A stretch of DNA of 64,000 nucleotides from Paraburkholderia sp. PREW-6R (GCF_039621805.1 NZ_CP155074.1:310001-374000); one strand, 5' to 3'. Shown: positions 16,618 to 25,933, counted from the stretch's first letter. Numbers and translations are program-made. The notes: a model not told the origin generated them from the letters alone.

Positions 16618-18201
16618 TTAGAACACCAGCCGGAACACCCAGTACAGGCCCGCCGCCAGCACGATCGAAGCCGGCAGTGTCAGCACCCATGCAAGCACCA
16701 GGCTGCGCACGGTGCCCCATTGCAGGCCCGAACCGTTGGCCGCCATCGTGCCCGCCACGCCCGACGAGAGCACGTGCGTCGTCGACACCGGCAGTCCGTA
16801 CATGTCGGCCGCGCCAATGGTCAGCATCGCCACCAGTTCGGCGGACGCGCCCTGGCCGTAGGTCAGATGCTGCTTGCCGATCTTCTCGCCCACCGTCACC
16901 ACGATGCGCTTCCAGCCGACCATCGTGCCGAGACCCAGCGCGATAGCGACAGCGACTTTCACCCAGGTGGGAATGAACTTGGTGGCGTGGTCGGTCTGCG
17001 CCTTGAAGTTGTCGATGACTTTCGCGTCGGCCGGGGCGAACGCCGGCTGTTTCGCTTTGGTCATCAGGCGGATCGCCTCGGACGCAACGTACATGTTGTT
17101 GCGCACGTTATCGACGATACTTTGCGGCACATTGGCCATGGAACCCGAATCGCCGACCTGCTGACCGATGATGCCGGTCAACTGCTGCAACGCCGGCAGC
17201 GTGGCAGGCGTGAGTTGACGAGTGCGCACATAGGCCTCCACATCGGCGCGCGGATTGGCCGACGCTGCCGCGCCGTTCGTGTATTTGCCGAGCGTGGCGG
17301 ACGTCTCGTGTGCCACCGCGAGGAAAGTTTGCGTTTCGGCGGGCGTCACGGCCTTGTTCAGCGCGTAGGCGGTCGGCACCGTGCCGATCAGGATCAGCAT
17401 GATGAGGCCCATGCCTTTCTGGCCGTCGTTCGAGCCATGCGCAAACGAGACGCCCGTGCAGGTCAGGATCAGCAGCGAGCGAATCCAGAACGGCGGCGGC
17501 TCGTTGCCCTTCGGCTCGGCGTACAGTGCGGGAATCCGTACCACGGCTTTAAGAATCAGCAGCAGCAGACCAGCCGCAAGAAAGCCGACGAGCGGTGAGA
17601 ACAGCAGCGATTTGCCCACGCCGAGTGCCTGGGCCCAGTCCACGCCGCTCGTGCCGTCCCGGCCGTGCATCATCTGGTTCATCAGGCCGACGCCAATGAT
17701 TGAGCCGATCAGCGTATGCGAGCTGGACGAGGGCAGCCCGAGCCACCACGTGCCGAGGTTCCAGATGATCGCCGCGATCAGCAGCGCGAAAACCATCGCG
17801 AAGCCGGCACTGCTGCCTACCTGCAAAATCAGTTCGACGGGCAGCAACTGCAGAATGCCGAAGGCGACCGCGCCGGTCGATGTCAGCACGCCAAGGAAAT
17901 TCCACGCGCCTGACCACACGACCGCCAGATTCGGTGCGAGCGAATGGGTGTAGATGACGGTCGCGACCGCGTTGGCCGTGTCATGGAAACCGTTGACGAA
18001 TTCGAAGCCCAACGCGATCAGCAATGCAACGCCGAGCAACAGGTAAGGCAGAACCGAGGCTTCGCGGACAGGTTGCAGATCGTCCAGCAGATGCACGGCG
18101 CAATACACTGCGCCAACTACGATGACCGCGAGAAAGACAATGAGGCCGATATTGCGCCCCTTGCCGCTCGCGGCCCCTTGCGGATACGAAAGTTCCGGCA
18201 T
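16618..18201 (-). CDS. pit: Pit-family low-affinity inorganic phosphate transporter
   Basis: The 527-residue inner-membrane protein imports metal-phosphate driven by protons. It shows the duplicated Pit signature: the N-terminal copy GFEFVNGFHDTANAVATVIY and the C-terminal copy reading GAADMYGLPVSTTHVLSSGV, with FAHGSNDGQKGMG in the middle. About ten membrane segments flank a large hydrophilic loop (about residues 290-400). No PhoU-like partner gene is next to it. A candidate Pho-box-like site lies 53-81 bases upstream of its start. Confidence 0.92.
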   Translation of the reverse strand: MPELSYPQGAASGKGRNIGLIVFLAVIVVGAVYCAVHLLDDLQPVREASVLPYLLLGVALLIALGFEFVNGFHDTANAVATVIYTHSLAPNLAVVWSGAWNFLGVLTSTGAVAFGILQLLPVELILQVGSSAGFAMVFALLIAAIIWNLGTWWLGLPSSSSHTLIGSIIGVGLMNQMMHGRDGTSGVDWAQALGVGKSLLFSPLVGFLAAGLLLLILKAVVRIPALYAEPKGNEPPPFWIRSLLILTCTGVSFAHGSNDGQKGMGLIMLILIGTVPTAYALNKAVTPAETQTFLAVAHETSATLGKYTNGAAASANPRADVEAYVRTRQLTPATLPALQQLTGIIGQQVGDSGSMANVPQSIVDNVRNNMYVASEAIRLMTKAKQPAFAPADAKVIDNFKAQTDHATKFIPTWVKVAVAIALGLGTMVGWKRIVVTVGEKIGKQHLTYGQGASAELVAMLTIGAADMYGLPVSTTHVLSSGVAGTMAANGSGLQWGTVRSLVLAWVLTLPASIVLAAGLYWVFRLVF

Positions 18202-18522
18202 GACGTGTGCCCCAGTAAAGTTGTCGCGGAGCTTACGATCGTGCGGTGGGCCTGTGTCGAAATGATGACAGTTACGTGTCCACTATTCAGGCCAAGACAC
18301 GATCACGAGCCCGAAGGGCCGTGGTCTTGGCGTTCGCGGAACGGGGCCGGTGCGGGCTGGCGAAATCTGAAGGTAAGTCGTCCGAATCGTGCTGGCAGTT
18401 TCGTTACGCCGGATGATCGGGCGGCTTGATAGTCAATTCGCACCATGCAGGCGAACGCTAATATCCCGCGGGTTCTTTTCTTGCTAGGCTGATTGGGAGT
18501 AATCATCTGATAAAGGACTTCG
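18202..18522. other. Divergent promoter region of pit and the CHAD gene
   Basis: This 321-base gap separates two divergent genes. Apart from the phased heptamers at 18254-18282 and the ribosome binding site AAAGGA before the CHAD start, I see no gene, terminator or strong promoter consensus. Confidence 0.4.
18254..18282 (-). promoter_or_regulatory. Pho-box-like site upstream of pit
   Basis: The plus strand reads GTGTCGA, 4 bases, ATGACAG, 4 bases, GTGTCCA, an 11-base period. The middle heptamer is the perfect complement of the PhoB half-site CTGTCAT; the outer two match it at only three of seven positions. The site is 53-81 bases upstream of a phosphate transporter, which is the reason to report it. 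Confidence 0.3.
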
Positions 18523-19425
18523 ATGAAGCGTGCAAGCCATCAGCCCACCGGGATTGCGGGCAATCCGTCGTCCGGCAGCGTGCAGGCGGGCGCCCAGAAG
18601 ACGGGTCAGGCGGCGCGCCCGGTTCAAACCGCGCAATCCGCCTTCAGCGCGTATGCTGCGCCACTCGTCGACGAAGCGATCGAGCATGCGCACGCGGTGC
18701 GGGAAGACTCTTCGCCTGAAGCGCTCCACAGGCTGCGCGTGTCGTTGCGGCGCCTGCGTTCGCTATGGTGGGCCTTCGAACCGCTGCTCGACAAAGACGA
18801 GAGCACGCGCCACCGTTCGCTTTACAAATTTCTGGCAACGGCGGCCGGCAAGACGCGCGACTGGGACATCCTGATCCAGTTGTTCAAGGAAGACGAAAGC
18901 GGCGCGAGTGAAATGGCGCCCCGCCTCGAAGCCATTCGTGGCGACACGCTGGCGACGAGCCGCGAAACGCTGCTGAACGCCGACGTCAAACATATGCTGC
19001 GCGAAGCGCTGACAAGCGCGTCAAAAGAACTCAACACGGCGCATGAGCGTGTCAGTCTGCGCAAGTTTGCGAACAGGCGCGTGAAAGCGTCCGAACGCGC
19101 ATTGAAGAAGCGCATGAAACGGGCGAGCCGCGCCAAACGTTCGAACTACGCGACTTATCACGACGTCAGGAAGGAGGGAAAGAAGCTTCGCTACCTGCTC
19201 GAATTTTTTGGGCCGGAGCTCAGCGGCAAGCATAAACGCACCGTCAAGCGTTTGAAGCAGATTCAGAACCGATTTGGTAAGCTGAATGATGTCGTCGCGA
19301 GCGAAACGCTGCTGCGCGAGAACGCGGCGCGGCTCGACGGCTCGGGCGACGCCGATGGTGCGCTGCAATGGCTCAAAAAAGAGCGCAAACGCCGGATGCG
19401 TTCGGCAGCAGCGCTACTTCGCTAG
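18523..19425 (+). CDS. CHAD domain protein, likely polyphosphate-binding
   Basis: CHAD domains are helical bundles lined with Lys and Arg that bind inorganic polyphosphate and can sit on polyphosphate granules. The 300-residue protein has a polar N-terminal stretch of about 45 residues, then the domain with conserved elements HRLRVSLRRLRSLWW (around residue 70), a central KLRYLLEFF (around 225) and a very basic second half (RRVKASERALKKRMKRASRA). The start has AAAGGA at the right distance. Its location beside pit and ppk2 supports a role in phosphate storage. Confidence 0.88.
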   Translation: MKRASHQPTGIAGNPSSGSVQAGAQKTGQAARPVQTAQSAFSAYAAPLVDEAIEHAHAVREDSSPEALHRLRVSLRRLRSLWWAFEPLLDKDESTRHRSLYKFLATAAGKTRDWDILIQLFKEDESGASEMAPRLEAIRGDTLATSRETLLNADVKHMLREALTSASKELNTAHERVSLRKFANRRVKASERALKKRMKRASRAKRSNYATYHDVRKEGKKLRYLLEFFGPELSGKHKRTVKRLKQIQNRFGKLNDVVASETLLRENAARLDGSGDADGALQWLKKERKRRMRSAAALLR

Positions 19426-19569
19426 CATCGATGGCGAGGCATGAGCTTAGCCAAGGGCTCGGCAAGCGGCACTGCACCGCCGCAGCCGCGCGGACCGGAT
19501 AACCACAAATAGAAGCGGTGTTCTCGCGCCAGACGGCGCGCGAAACATTGCGAAGGAGGCGAGGCGCAC

Positions 19570-21144
19570 GTGGTACACCGATCGCGTTCGCTGCGTCGTC
19601 AGATGCGCAAGACACTACGCCTGAACCTAGCGGCCGCGTCCCGATACATGGGTAGCCACCCGTTTTTCGCGGGGCTCGCCGGCACACTGGTCGGCGTCTG
19701 CATGGCCGGAATGACGTTGCTGGCACTCAGCACCGGCCGCACGGACGCGATCGACCACGCGCGCGACACCTCGCAGAATCTCGTCGCGATCATTTCAACC
19801 GACCTCGCGCGCAACGTCGAGATCTACGACTTGTCGCTTCAGGCGATGGTGGACGGCGCGCAGGACCACGTCGCGTGGACCCTGCCCGTCGACGTGCGGC
19901 GGGCCGTGCTGTTCGACCGCGCGACGACCGCGGCTTATCTCGGCGGCGCCTACGTCATCGGTACAAACGGCGAGGTGCTCGCTTCGCAGCAAAGCGACGC
20001 GAACGCGGCAATCCGGCTCGCCGATCGCGATTACTTTGTTGCGCATCAGCATAATCCTACGGTCGGACTGTATTTTTCGCATCCATTCCGCTCGCGGCTG
20101 CGCGACGGCAAACTATCGATTGGTCTGTCGCGGCGTATCAACCAGCCGGACGGCAGCTTTGGCGGCGTTGCGTTGCTTGCCATTCGCATCGAATATTTCC
20201 AGCATCTGCTCGATCGCATCAACACGGGGCGGCTTGGCTCCGTATTCATTGTCATGGACGACGGCACGTTGCTCGCCCGCAAGCCTGTCTCTGCACGCGA
20301 TGTAGGCTCGAGCATCGCGAAGTCGCCCACCTTCCAGATCATGGCCATGCACGATTCGGGCAGCTATGAAGCGGTTTCCGCGGTCGACGGCGTGCGCCGC
20401 ATGTACACCTACGCGCACGTGCCGGGCACGCCGCTGATCGCGGCGGTCGCGCCGTCGGTTGACGAAGTGCTGGCGCCGTGGCGTCGGCGCAGCCGGGTGA
20501 TCGGCGCGCTGACGCTCGCGTTTGGCGTAGCGTTCGTGATGGTCTCGTGGCTGTTCGCGTTCGTGCTGCGCGACAAGCTGCGGGCGCAGGACGCGCTGGT
20601 CCGGCTCGCCGCGACCGACCCGCTCACGGGCCTCAGCAACCGCCGCGTGCTCGACCGACGGCTCGACGAGGAATGGCAGCGCGCGCGGCGGAGCAAGAAG
20701 CCGCTGTCGGCGCTCTTCATCGACATCGATCATTTCAAGCGCTTTAACGATACCTACGGCCATGCAAGCGGCGACGAGGCGCTGATCGCCGTGTCCGAGT
20801 GCATTCTGGCGACGGTCAGACGCTCGATCGATCTCGTTGCGCGCTATGGCGGCGAGGAATTCGCGGTGCTGCTGCCGGAGACGTCGGCCGAAGGCGCGCT
20901 TAACGTCGCCGAGAAAGTCCGTCGCCAGGTGCAGGGCCAGCATGTCATTCATCACGAAGGCGACCCCGTTACCGTGACGGTCAGCATTGGCTGCTCGACG
21001 TGCGTGCCCGCCGACGGCACGAACGCGCTCGACCTGCTGACCTCGGCCGACCGGCAACTCTATGCTGCCAAAGCAGCGGGTCGTAACCGGGTCAGTTCGG
21101 CGGCACAGGCGGCGCAAGCGGCGGCGCAGGCTTCGTCGCCGTAA
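19570..21144 (+). CDS. Membrane diguanylate cyclase with periplasmic sensor domain
   Basis: The enzyme makes the second messenger c-di-GMP from two GTP. The 524-residue protein has a membrane segment near residues 37-57, a periplasmic region of about 250 residues resembling a dCache sensor (DLSLQAMVDGA, then IGTNGEVLASQQSD), a second membrane segment near 315-335 and a GGDEF domain. The active site is GGEEF at about 427, with a product-inhibition site RSID exactly five residues upstream. It begins with GTG, preceded by the strong site AAGGAGG. The ligand sensed is unknown. Confidence 0.92.
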   Translation: MVHRSRSLRRQMRKTLRLNLAAASRYMGSHPFFAGLAGTLVGVCMAGMTLLALSTGRTDAIDHARDTSQNLVAIISTDLARNVEIYDLSLQAMVDGAQDHVAWTLPVDVRRAVLFDRATTAAYLGGAYVIGTNGEVLASQQSDANAAIRLADRDYFVAHQHNPTVGLYFSHPFRSRLRDGKLSIGLSRRINQPDGSFGGVALLAIRIEYFQHLLDRINTGRLGSVFIVMDDGTLLARKPVSARDVGSSIAKSPTFQIMAMHDSGSYEAVSAVDGVRRMYTYAHVPGTPLIAAVAPSVDEVLAPWRRRSRVIGALTLAFGVAFVMVSWLFAFVLRDKLRAQDALVRLAATDPLTGLSNRRVLDRRLDEEWQRARRSKKPLSALFIDIDHFKRFNDTYGHASGDEALIAVSECILATVRRSIDLVARYGGEEFAVLLPETSAEGALNVAEKVRRQVQGQHVIHHEGDPVTVTVSIGCSTCVPADGTNALDLLTSADRQLYAAKAAGRNRVSSAAQAAQAAAQASSP

Positions 21145-21190
21145 ATGGACAGCGCGCTTTAGCCACCGCCGCAGCGCAAGGCTGCCTCGC

Positions 21191-22246
21191 TCACGCGCTG
21201 CCGCTGCGGCGCGGCGCGAACCCGCGCAGCGTGACCGCGCCGCGCATCTCGCTGCGCGACGTGACAACGCGTTTGCCCGTGCTCAGTTCGTCGGCGGGAC
21301 CGGGCGGCGGTTCGACAGGAAAGCCTCGCCGCTGCCACGCATCGAGACCGCCGCGCAACGCGCGAATACGCGTGTAGCCGTTGCTGCGCATGCGCTGCGT
21401 GATCTCGACGGCGGTTGCGCTATCCGGACAGATGCAATAGATCACCATGTCGTACGCACGCAATGCGCCGTCGATCTGATCGGGCGAGTTCGGGTCGAGT
21501 GTCAGCGCGCCGGGAATACTGCGCTGCTGTCCGGGCACGCCTTGCGGACGGGCGTCGAGCACTTTCGGCTGCGCGATGCGGCGCCACACGCCCGGCGCGG
21601 CTCGCGCCGATGCCGCGGCGTCCGCGGCCCGAGTGTCGGCCATGGTGCGGCGCGCGCGACGGCGCAGCAGCAGGCGATAAACCAGAAAGATCAGCGCCGC
21701 GCCCAACAGCACATCGATTACCGTGCCGCCTTGCGCTCTGACAAACGACAGCAGCATATGTAACTGGCGTTCCGCCGCTGCGCCGCCGACCAGCCAGAAA
21801 GTGGCCCACGCGGTTGCGCCGGCGAAATCCCAGATCGCGTAGATACGCGTATCGACAGCCGTCGTGCCCATCAGCGGCGGCGTGATCAATGCGAGTCCGG
21901 GGACAAACTTGGAAATCGACACGAGCGGTACGCCGAAGCGCTCGAATAACGCACGCGCCTTGTCGACCTTTGAGTCGATGGCTGGCGACACCCGCCCGAG
22001 CGCGCCGATCAGCCTGCGCCCATAGATGCGTCCCGCCGCGAACCATGTGCCGTCGCCGATCAGCGCAGCGGCCACCGCCGCGCACAGGATCGGCCAGAAA
22101 GAGAGCGTATGCGCAGCGATCGCCGAGCCTGCGAACAGCAGTACCGGCACGGCGGGAATCGGCACGCCGAGACGCGTGAGCAGCACGTTGATGAACACGA
22201 CTGCGCCGCCCCAGGTGGAAACCGCCGAAGACGGAAACTCGATCAA
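21191..22246 (-). CDS. DedA-family membrane protein fused to a rhodanese-like domain
   Basis: The 351-residue protein has an N-terminal DedA/SNARE-associated domain (residues about 1-200, with LTRLGVPIPAVPVLLFAG and FGVPLVSISKFVPGLALITP) that may move phospholipids or undecaprenyl phosphate. A C-terminal rhodanese fold (about 225-320) reads VIYCICPDSATA, the active-site loop position, then RALRGGLDAWQRRGFPV. The loop contains cysteines, so sulfur transfer is possible, although it departs from the usual Cys-x-x-Gly form. The usual DedA Arg before the Pro-Gly is replaced by Lys (SKFVPG). It lies downstream of folE on the same strand. Confidence 0.85.
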   Translation of the reverse strand: MIEFPSSAVSTWGGAVVFINVLLTRLGVPIPAVPVLLFAGSAIAAHTLSFWPILCAAVAAALIGDGTWFAAGRIYGRRLIGALGRVSPAIDSKVDKARALFERFGVPLVSISKFVPGLALITPPLMGTTAVDTRIYAIWDFAGATAWATFWLVGGAAAERQLHMLLSFVRAQGGTVIDVLLGAALIFLVYRLLLRRRARRTMADTRAADAAASARAAPGVWRRIAQPKVLDARPQGVPGQQRSIPGALTLDPNSPDQIDGALRAYDMVIYCICPDSATAVEITQRMRSNGYTRIRALRGGLDAWQRRGFPVEPPPGPADELSTGKRVVTSRSEMRGAVTLRGFAPRRSGSA

Positions 22247-22442
22247 TTGAGACGCTCCTGTTATTGCGGCTGAGCCGGTGGGCCATCATGGCTTTCCGGT
22301 GCTCCCTGCAAAGCGTGTTCCCGAATGGCGGTTGGCGCGGTTAGACAGGCGTTTCGGCTGCGCGGCGCGCGGCATGGTGACCCGCAGGCAGCGTCTGCGT
22401 GCACGAGGTCGGAGCGCGCCTCGCTGTGCGCCGACTTTGAGG

Positions 22443-23081
22443 CTACGTATTGGGGATCGCCACCACGCCAGGATTGCCGACGATCGAAAGAAACTCGCGG
22501 CGCGTCGACGGGTCCGTCCGGAACGTGCCCAGCATGCGCGATGTGACCATGGTGACACCGGCCTTATGGACGCCGCGGGTCGACATGCACTGATGCGCGG
22601 CTTCCAGAATCACGCCGACGCCGGCCGGTTGCAGCACTTCGTTCAACGTGTCGGCAATCTGCACCGTCATCTTTTCCTGGATCTGCAGGCGCTTGGCGAA
22701 TGCGTCGACGAGACGCGCCAGCTTGGAAATGCCCACCACGCGATGCTCGGGCAGATAGGCGACGTGCGCCCGCCCGATGATCGGCACCATGTGGTGCTCG
22801 CAGTAGCTTTCGAAGCGGATGTCTTTCAGCACGATCATCTCGTCGTAGCCGTCCACCTCGGAAAACGTGCGGGCGAGGATTTCGCGCGGGTCGACCTGAT
22901 AGCCCGCGAAGAACTCCTCGTAAGAGCGCACCACGCGTGCCGGCGTGTCGAGCAGACCTTCGCGCGAGGGATCGTCACCGGCCCAACGCAATAGCACGCG
23001 TACCGCTGCTTCCGCTTCTTCGCGACTCGGGCGCTCGGCTGCCACCCCGTTGGCGGCTTTCTTTGTTTTGCTGTCTGTCAT
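22443..23081 (-). CDS. folE: GTP cyclohydrolase I
   Basis: The enzyme converts GTP to dihydroneopterin triphosphate, the first step of folate synthesis. The 212-residue protein has zinc ligands in [15 protein letters not shown] and HQCMSTRGV, and the typical [19 protein letters not shown] helix. The ATG ending at 23081 is preceded by AGGAG and is preferred over an upstream in-frame start. About 20 N-terminal residues are polar and lie outside the fold. A second folE elsewhere in the genome is possible, because Burkholderia often has more than one. Confidence 0.95.
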   Translation of the reverse strand: MTDSKTKKAANGVAAERPSREEAEAAVRVLLRWAGDDPSREGLLDTPARVVRSYEEFFAGYQVDPREILARTFSEVDGYDEMIVLKDIRFESYCEHHMVPIIGRAHVAYLPEHRVVGISKLARLVDAFAKRLQIQEKMTVQIADTLNEVLQPAGVGVILEAAHQCMSTRGVHKAGVTMVTSRMLGTFRTDPSTRREFLSIVGNPGVVAIPNT

Positions 23082-23227
23082 CCGTCGCTCCTGCGATCGC
23101 GCGCCGATCCTGTACGGTGCGCGCAAGTTCTATGAGTGCAGCCATTGTTCCATGTTTTGATCGATATCGTGTCGATGTCCCCGCGTCGGTGTCTCCTTTT
23201 GCAGTGGGCATTGCGGTTGGCGGGCAG

Positions 23228-24157
23228 CTACTTTGGCCACTCGTCGAGCGCGTCGTTGAAGAGTTCGGCAACCACGCCGCGCAGCCACGTGCCGCGCGGA
23301 TCGTTGTGGAATTTGCGATGCCAGTGCTGCCGCAGGTCGAAGCGCGGCAGCGGCAGCGGCGGCTCGACCAGCGTAATCGACGCATGCTCCGACACATAAG
23401 CGAAGCCGATGGCGTGCGGCACCGTGGCGAGCAGATCCGTGCGCGCGAGAATGAACGGCAGGCTCATGAAGTGAGGCGTTTCGAGCACCGCGCGCCGCTT
23501 GATGCGCTTTTTTTCCAGGAACTGTTCGAGCACTTCCTGGCTGCGGCCTTCCGCGCGCACCACCGCATGACCCGCGGCCACGAATTGGGCGAGCGTGAGC
23601 GGTCCGCGCGACAGCGGATGACCCGTGCGCATCAGGCAGATGAAGCGATGCGTAAAGAGCCGCTGCTGGAAGAAGTTGTTGCCCGCCAGGTCGGGGAAAT
23701 AGCCGACGGCAAGGTCCACGTCGCCCGATTCGAGCCCGCGTTCGACGTTAGACGGCGGCAGCGTCACCGAACGCAGATTGGCATTGGGCGCGCGCTCGGC
23801 GAATAGCTGGAGAAGGCGCGGCAGGAATACGATCTCGCCGACGTCGGAGAGCGCGATGGAGAAGGTGTGCGTGCTGGTGGCGGGATCGAAGTCCTGCACG
23901 TCGAGCATGCCTTTTTCGATTCGCAGCAGCGCGTCGCGGGCGGCGGGCAAGATGGCGAGCGCGCGCGGCGTCGGCTCCATGCCTTTCGACGTGCGGACGA
24001 ATAGCGGATCGTCGAAATACTCGCGCAGCCGGCCGAGCGCAGTGCTCACGCGCGGCTGGCTGACGCCGAGTTGCTCCGCCGCGCGGCTGACATTGCGCAT
24101 GTCGCCCATTGCGACGAGGTAGGGGATCAGATTCAGATCCAGTTGAGTCTCTGACAT
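23228..24157 (-). CDS. LysR-type regulator, likely of the pca operon
   Basis: The 309-residue protein starts with a winged helix-turn-helix (LNLIPYLVAMGDMRNVSRAA, then LGVSQPRVSTALGRLREYF) and continues with a periplasmic-binding-like effector domain. It is divergent from pcaI with a 401-base gap, the usual arrangement for a regulator and its target. Two T-N11-A dyads lie in that gap. The expected inducer would be a pathway intermediate such as beta-ketoadipate or carboxymuconate; this is inferred only from position. It is not obviously PcaQ by sequence. Confidence 0.85.
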   Translation of the reverse strand: MSETQLDLNLIPYLVAMGDMRNVSRAAEQLGVSQPRVSTALGRLREYFDDPLFVRTSKGMEPTPRALAILPAARDALLRIEKGMLDVQDFDPATSTHTFSIALSDVGEIVFLPRLLQLFAERAPNANLRSVTLPPSNVERGLESGDVDLAVGYFPDLAGNNFFQQRLFTHRFICLMRTGHPLSRGPLTLAQFVAAGHAVVRAEGRSQEVLEQFLEKKRIKRRAVLETPHFMSLPFILARTDLLATVPHAIGFAYVSEHASITLVEPPLPLPRFDLRQHWHRKFHNDPRGTWLRGVVAELFNDALDEWPK

Positions 24158-24345
24158 GTGTGTTGTAGTTGGCGGCGTTCAACGCGACGGAGGACTGCCC
24201 TGTTGCGCAATATTGGCCAGGTGGATAAAGGGTAGCCTGGAGATTCCGCCAATGGATAGACGTCGGTCGTTCGTGCAGCCCGCCGGGCCGAAGACGGCCG
24301 TCTCTTGTGCGGCTTAAAACCTATGATGGTGGGGAAGGCCCTGCC

Positions 24346-24375
24346 TTGACAATTCGTCTGGACGCCAACCATAAT
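24346..24375 (+). promoter_or_regulatory. Sigma-70-like promoter toward pcaI
   Basis: TTGACA (24346-24351) is separated by 18 bases from CATAAT (24370-24375). Transcription would start near 24382, giving a leader of about 175 bases before pcaI. Confidence 0.55.
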
Positions 24376-24385
24376 CGCCGAATCG

Positions 24386-24417
24386 TTCGCTAAACGAATC
24401 CATGTTCATATATCGAA
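24386..24417. promoter_or_regulatory. Two tandem T-N11-A dyads (candidate regulator boxes)
   Basis: TTCG-N5-CGAA (24386-24398) and TTCA-N5-CGAA (24405-24417) each fit the LysR T-N11-A pattern and are 19 bases apart. The second is extended to GTTC/GAAC. They lie just downstream of the promoter hexamers at 24346-24375, so they would block that promoter if occupied, or serve a different one. Confidence 0.45.
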
Positions 24418-24558
24418 CAATTTTCGCGCGAATGTACCGAAGGCGCCAGCCCGCATTAACACCCGCGGTCGCGCCTGGCCCGGCCCGGAGACCGTGCGCC
24501 GCGACTGGCTGCCTTGGCGGACAATCGCGCGGCACGTAGCGCCTTTAGAGGAATCGAC

Positions 24559-25263
24559 ATGATCAACAAGATTTTCGAGTCATTGCAGTCGGCGGTTGCC
24601 GATGTCCACGACGGCGCGACCGTCATGATCGGCGGCTTCGGCACCGCTGGCATGCCGTCGGAATTGATCGACGCGCTGATCGAGCAGGGCGCGCGCGAGC
24701 TGACCATCGTCAACAACAACGCGGGAAATGGCGACATCGGCCTCGCGGCGTTGCTGAAAGCCAAACGCGTGCGCAAGATCATCTGCTCGTTTCCGCGTCA
24801 GACGGATTCGTATGTGTTCGATGCGCTTTATCGGGCGGGCGAGATCGAGCTCGAACTCGTGCCGCAGGGCAATCTGGCCGAACGGATTCGCGCGGCTGGC
24901 GCCGGCATCGGCGGGTTCTTCACGCCCACGGGATATGGCACCCGTCTCGCGGAAGGCAAGGAAACGCGCCTGATCGACGGCAAGCACTATGTGCTCGAAT
25001 CGCCGCTGCATGCCGACTTCGCACTGATCAAGGCGTTCAAGGGCGACCGCTGGGGCAATCTGGTGTATCGCAAGACCGCGCGCAACTTTGGCCCGATCAT
25101 GGCGAGCGCGGCGAAAACGGCGATCGTGCAAGTGTCGCAAGTCGTCCCGCTTGGCGAACTCGACCCGGAGAACATCGTGACGCCCGGCATTTTCGTGCAG
25201 CGCGTGGTCGAAGTGCCGCAAGCCGCACACCGAGCCGAACTCGCGTCCGCGAACGCCGCCTGA
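24559..25263 (+). CDS. pcaI: 3-oxoadipate CoA-transferase subunit A
   Basis: Together with PcaJ this enzyme moves CoA from succinyl-CoA to beta-ketoadipate, the penultimate step of protocatechuate breakdown. The 234-residue alpha subunit has the CoA-transferase family I pattern, with GGFGTAGMPSELIDAL near residue 25 and NNNAGNGDIGLAALL. The start at 24559 follows AGAGGAA. The pcaJ start is 10 bases beyond the stop, so the two are co-translated. It is the first gene of the operon. Confidence 0.93.
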   Translation: MINKIFESLQSAVADVHDGATVMIGGFGTAGMPSELIDALIEQGARELTIVNNNAGNGDIGLAALLKAKRVRKIICSFPRQTDSYVFDALYRAGEIELELVPQGNLAERIRAAGAGIGGFFTPTGYGTRLAEGKETRLIDGKHYVLESPLHADFALIKAFKGDRWGNLVYRKTARNFGPIMASAAKTAIVQVSQVVPLGELDPENIVTPGIFVQRVVEVPQAAHRAELASANAA

Positions 25264-25273
25264 GGAGACTGAG

Positions 25274-25933
25274 ATGAAAAAACTGACTCGCGATGAAATG
25301 GCCCAACGCGTGGCCCAGGATATTCCCGAAGGCGCGTACGTGAATCTCGGCATCGGCGTGCCGACATTGGTGGCCAACCACCTTGGCGCCGACAAGGAAA
25401 TCTTTCTGCATAGCGAAAACGGGCTGCTCGGCATGGGCCCGGCGCCCGCAAAAGGCGAGGAAGACGACGAACTGATCAACGCCGGCAAGCAGCACGTGAC
25501 GCTGCTCACCGGCGGTGCATTTTTCCACCATGCCGATTCATTCGCGATGATGCGGGGCGGCCATCTGGATTTCTGCGTGCTCGGCGCGTTCCAGGTGTCG
25601 GCGAAAGGCGATCTGGCCAACTGGCATACCGGCGCGCCCGACGCGATTCCGGCCGTCGGCGGTGCGATGGATCTGGCGATCGGCGCAAAGCAGGTCTACG
25701 TGATGATGGAGCACCTGACCCGGCAAGGCGAGAGCAAGATTGCCGCCGAATGCAGCTATCCTGTCACGGGCGTGGGTTGCGTGGACCGAATCTATACGGA
25801 CCTGGCGATGATCGACGTCACTGACCAGGGGCTCGTGGTGCGCGAAATTTTCTCCGACATCGACTTCGATGCGTTGCAGAAGCTGACCGGCGTGCCGATG
25901 ATCGACGGTACGCAGGCGGCGCAGGCAGCCTGA
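25274..25933 (+). CDS. pcaJ: 3-oxoadipate CoA-transferase subunit B
   Basis: The 219-residue beta subunit carries the catalytic glutamate Glu48 in HSENGLLGMGP, which forms the enzyme-CoA thioester. NLGIGVPTLV precedes it and GGAMDLAIGAK follows. The start has GAGGAGA upstream. A 212-base gap with a stable hairpin separates it from pcaB; the beta-ketoadipyl-CoA thiolase gene pcaF, often placed here, is absent. Confidence 0.94.
   Translation: MKKLTRDEMAQRVAQDIPEGAYVNLGIGVPTLVANHLGADKEIFLHSENGLLGMGPAPAKGEEDDELINAGKQHVTLLTGGAFFHHADSFAMMRGGHLDFCVLGAFQVSAKGDLANWHTGAPDAIPAVGGAMDLAIGAKQVYVMMEHLTRQGESKIAAECSYPVTGVGCVDRIYTDLAMIDVTDQGLVVREIFSDIDFDALQKLTGVPMIDGTQAAQAA

Larger units (their letters stand above)
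24158..24558. other. Divergent LysR/pcaI control region
   Basis: This 401-base gap contains the promoter at 24346-24375 and the dyads at 24386-24417. The remainder, 24158-24345 and 24418-24550, shows no gene or repeat I can recognise. Confidence 0.5.

Noticed and set aside
20113..21267. Minus-strand open frame (384 codons) opposite the diguanylate cyclase
   Set aside because: Antisense shadow with no motif.
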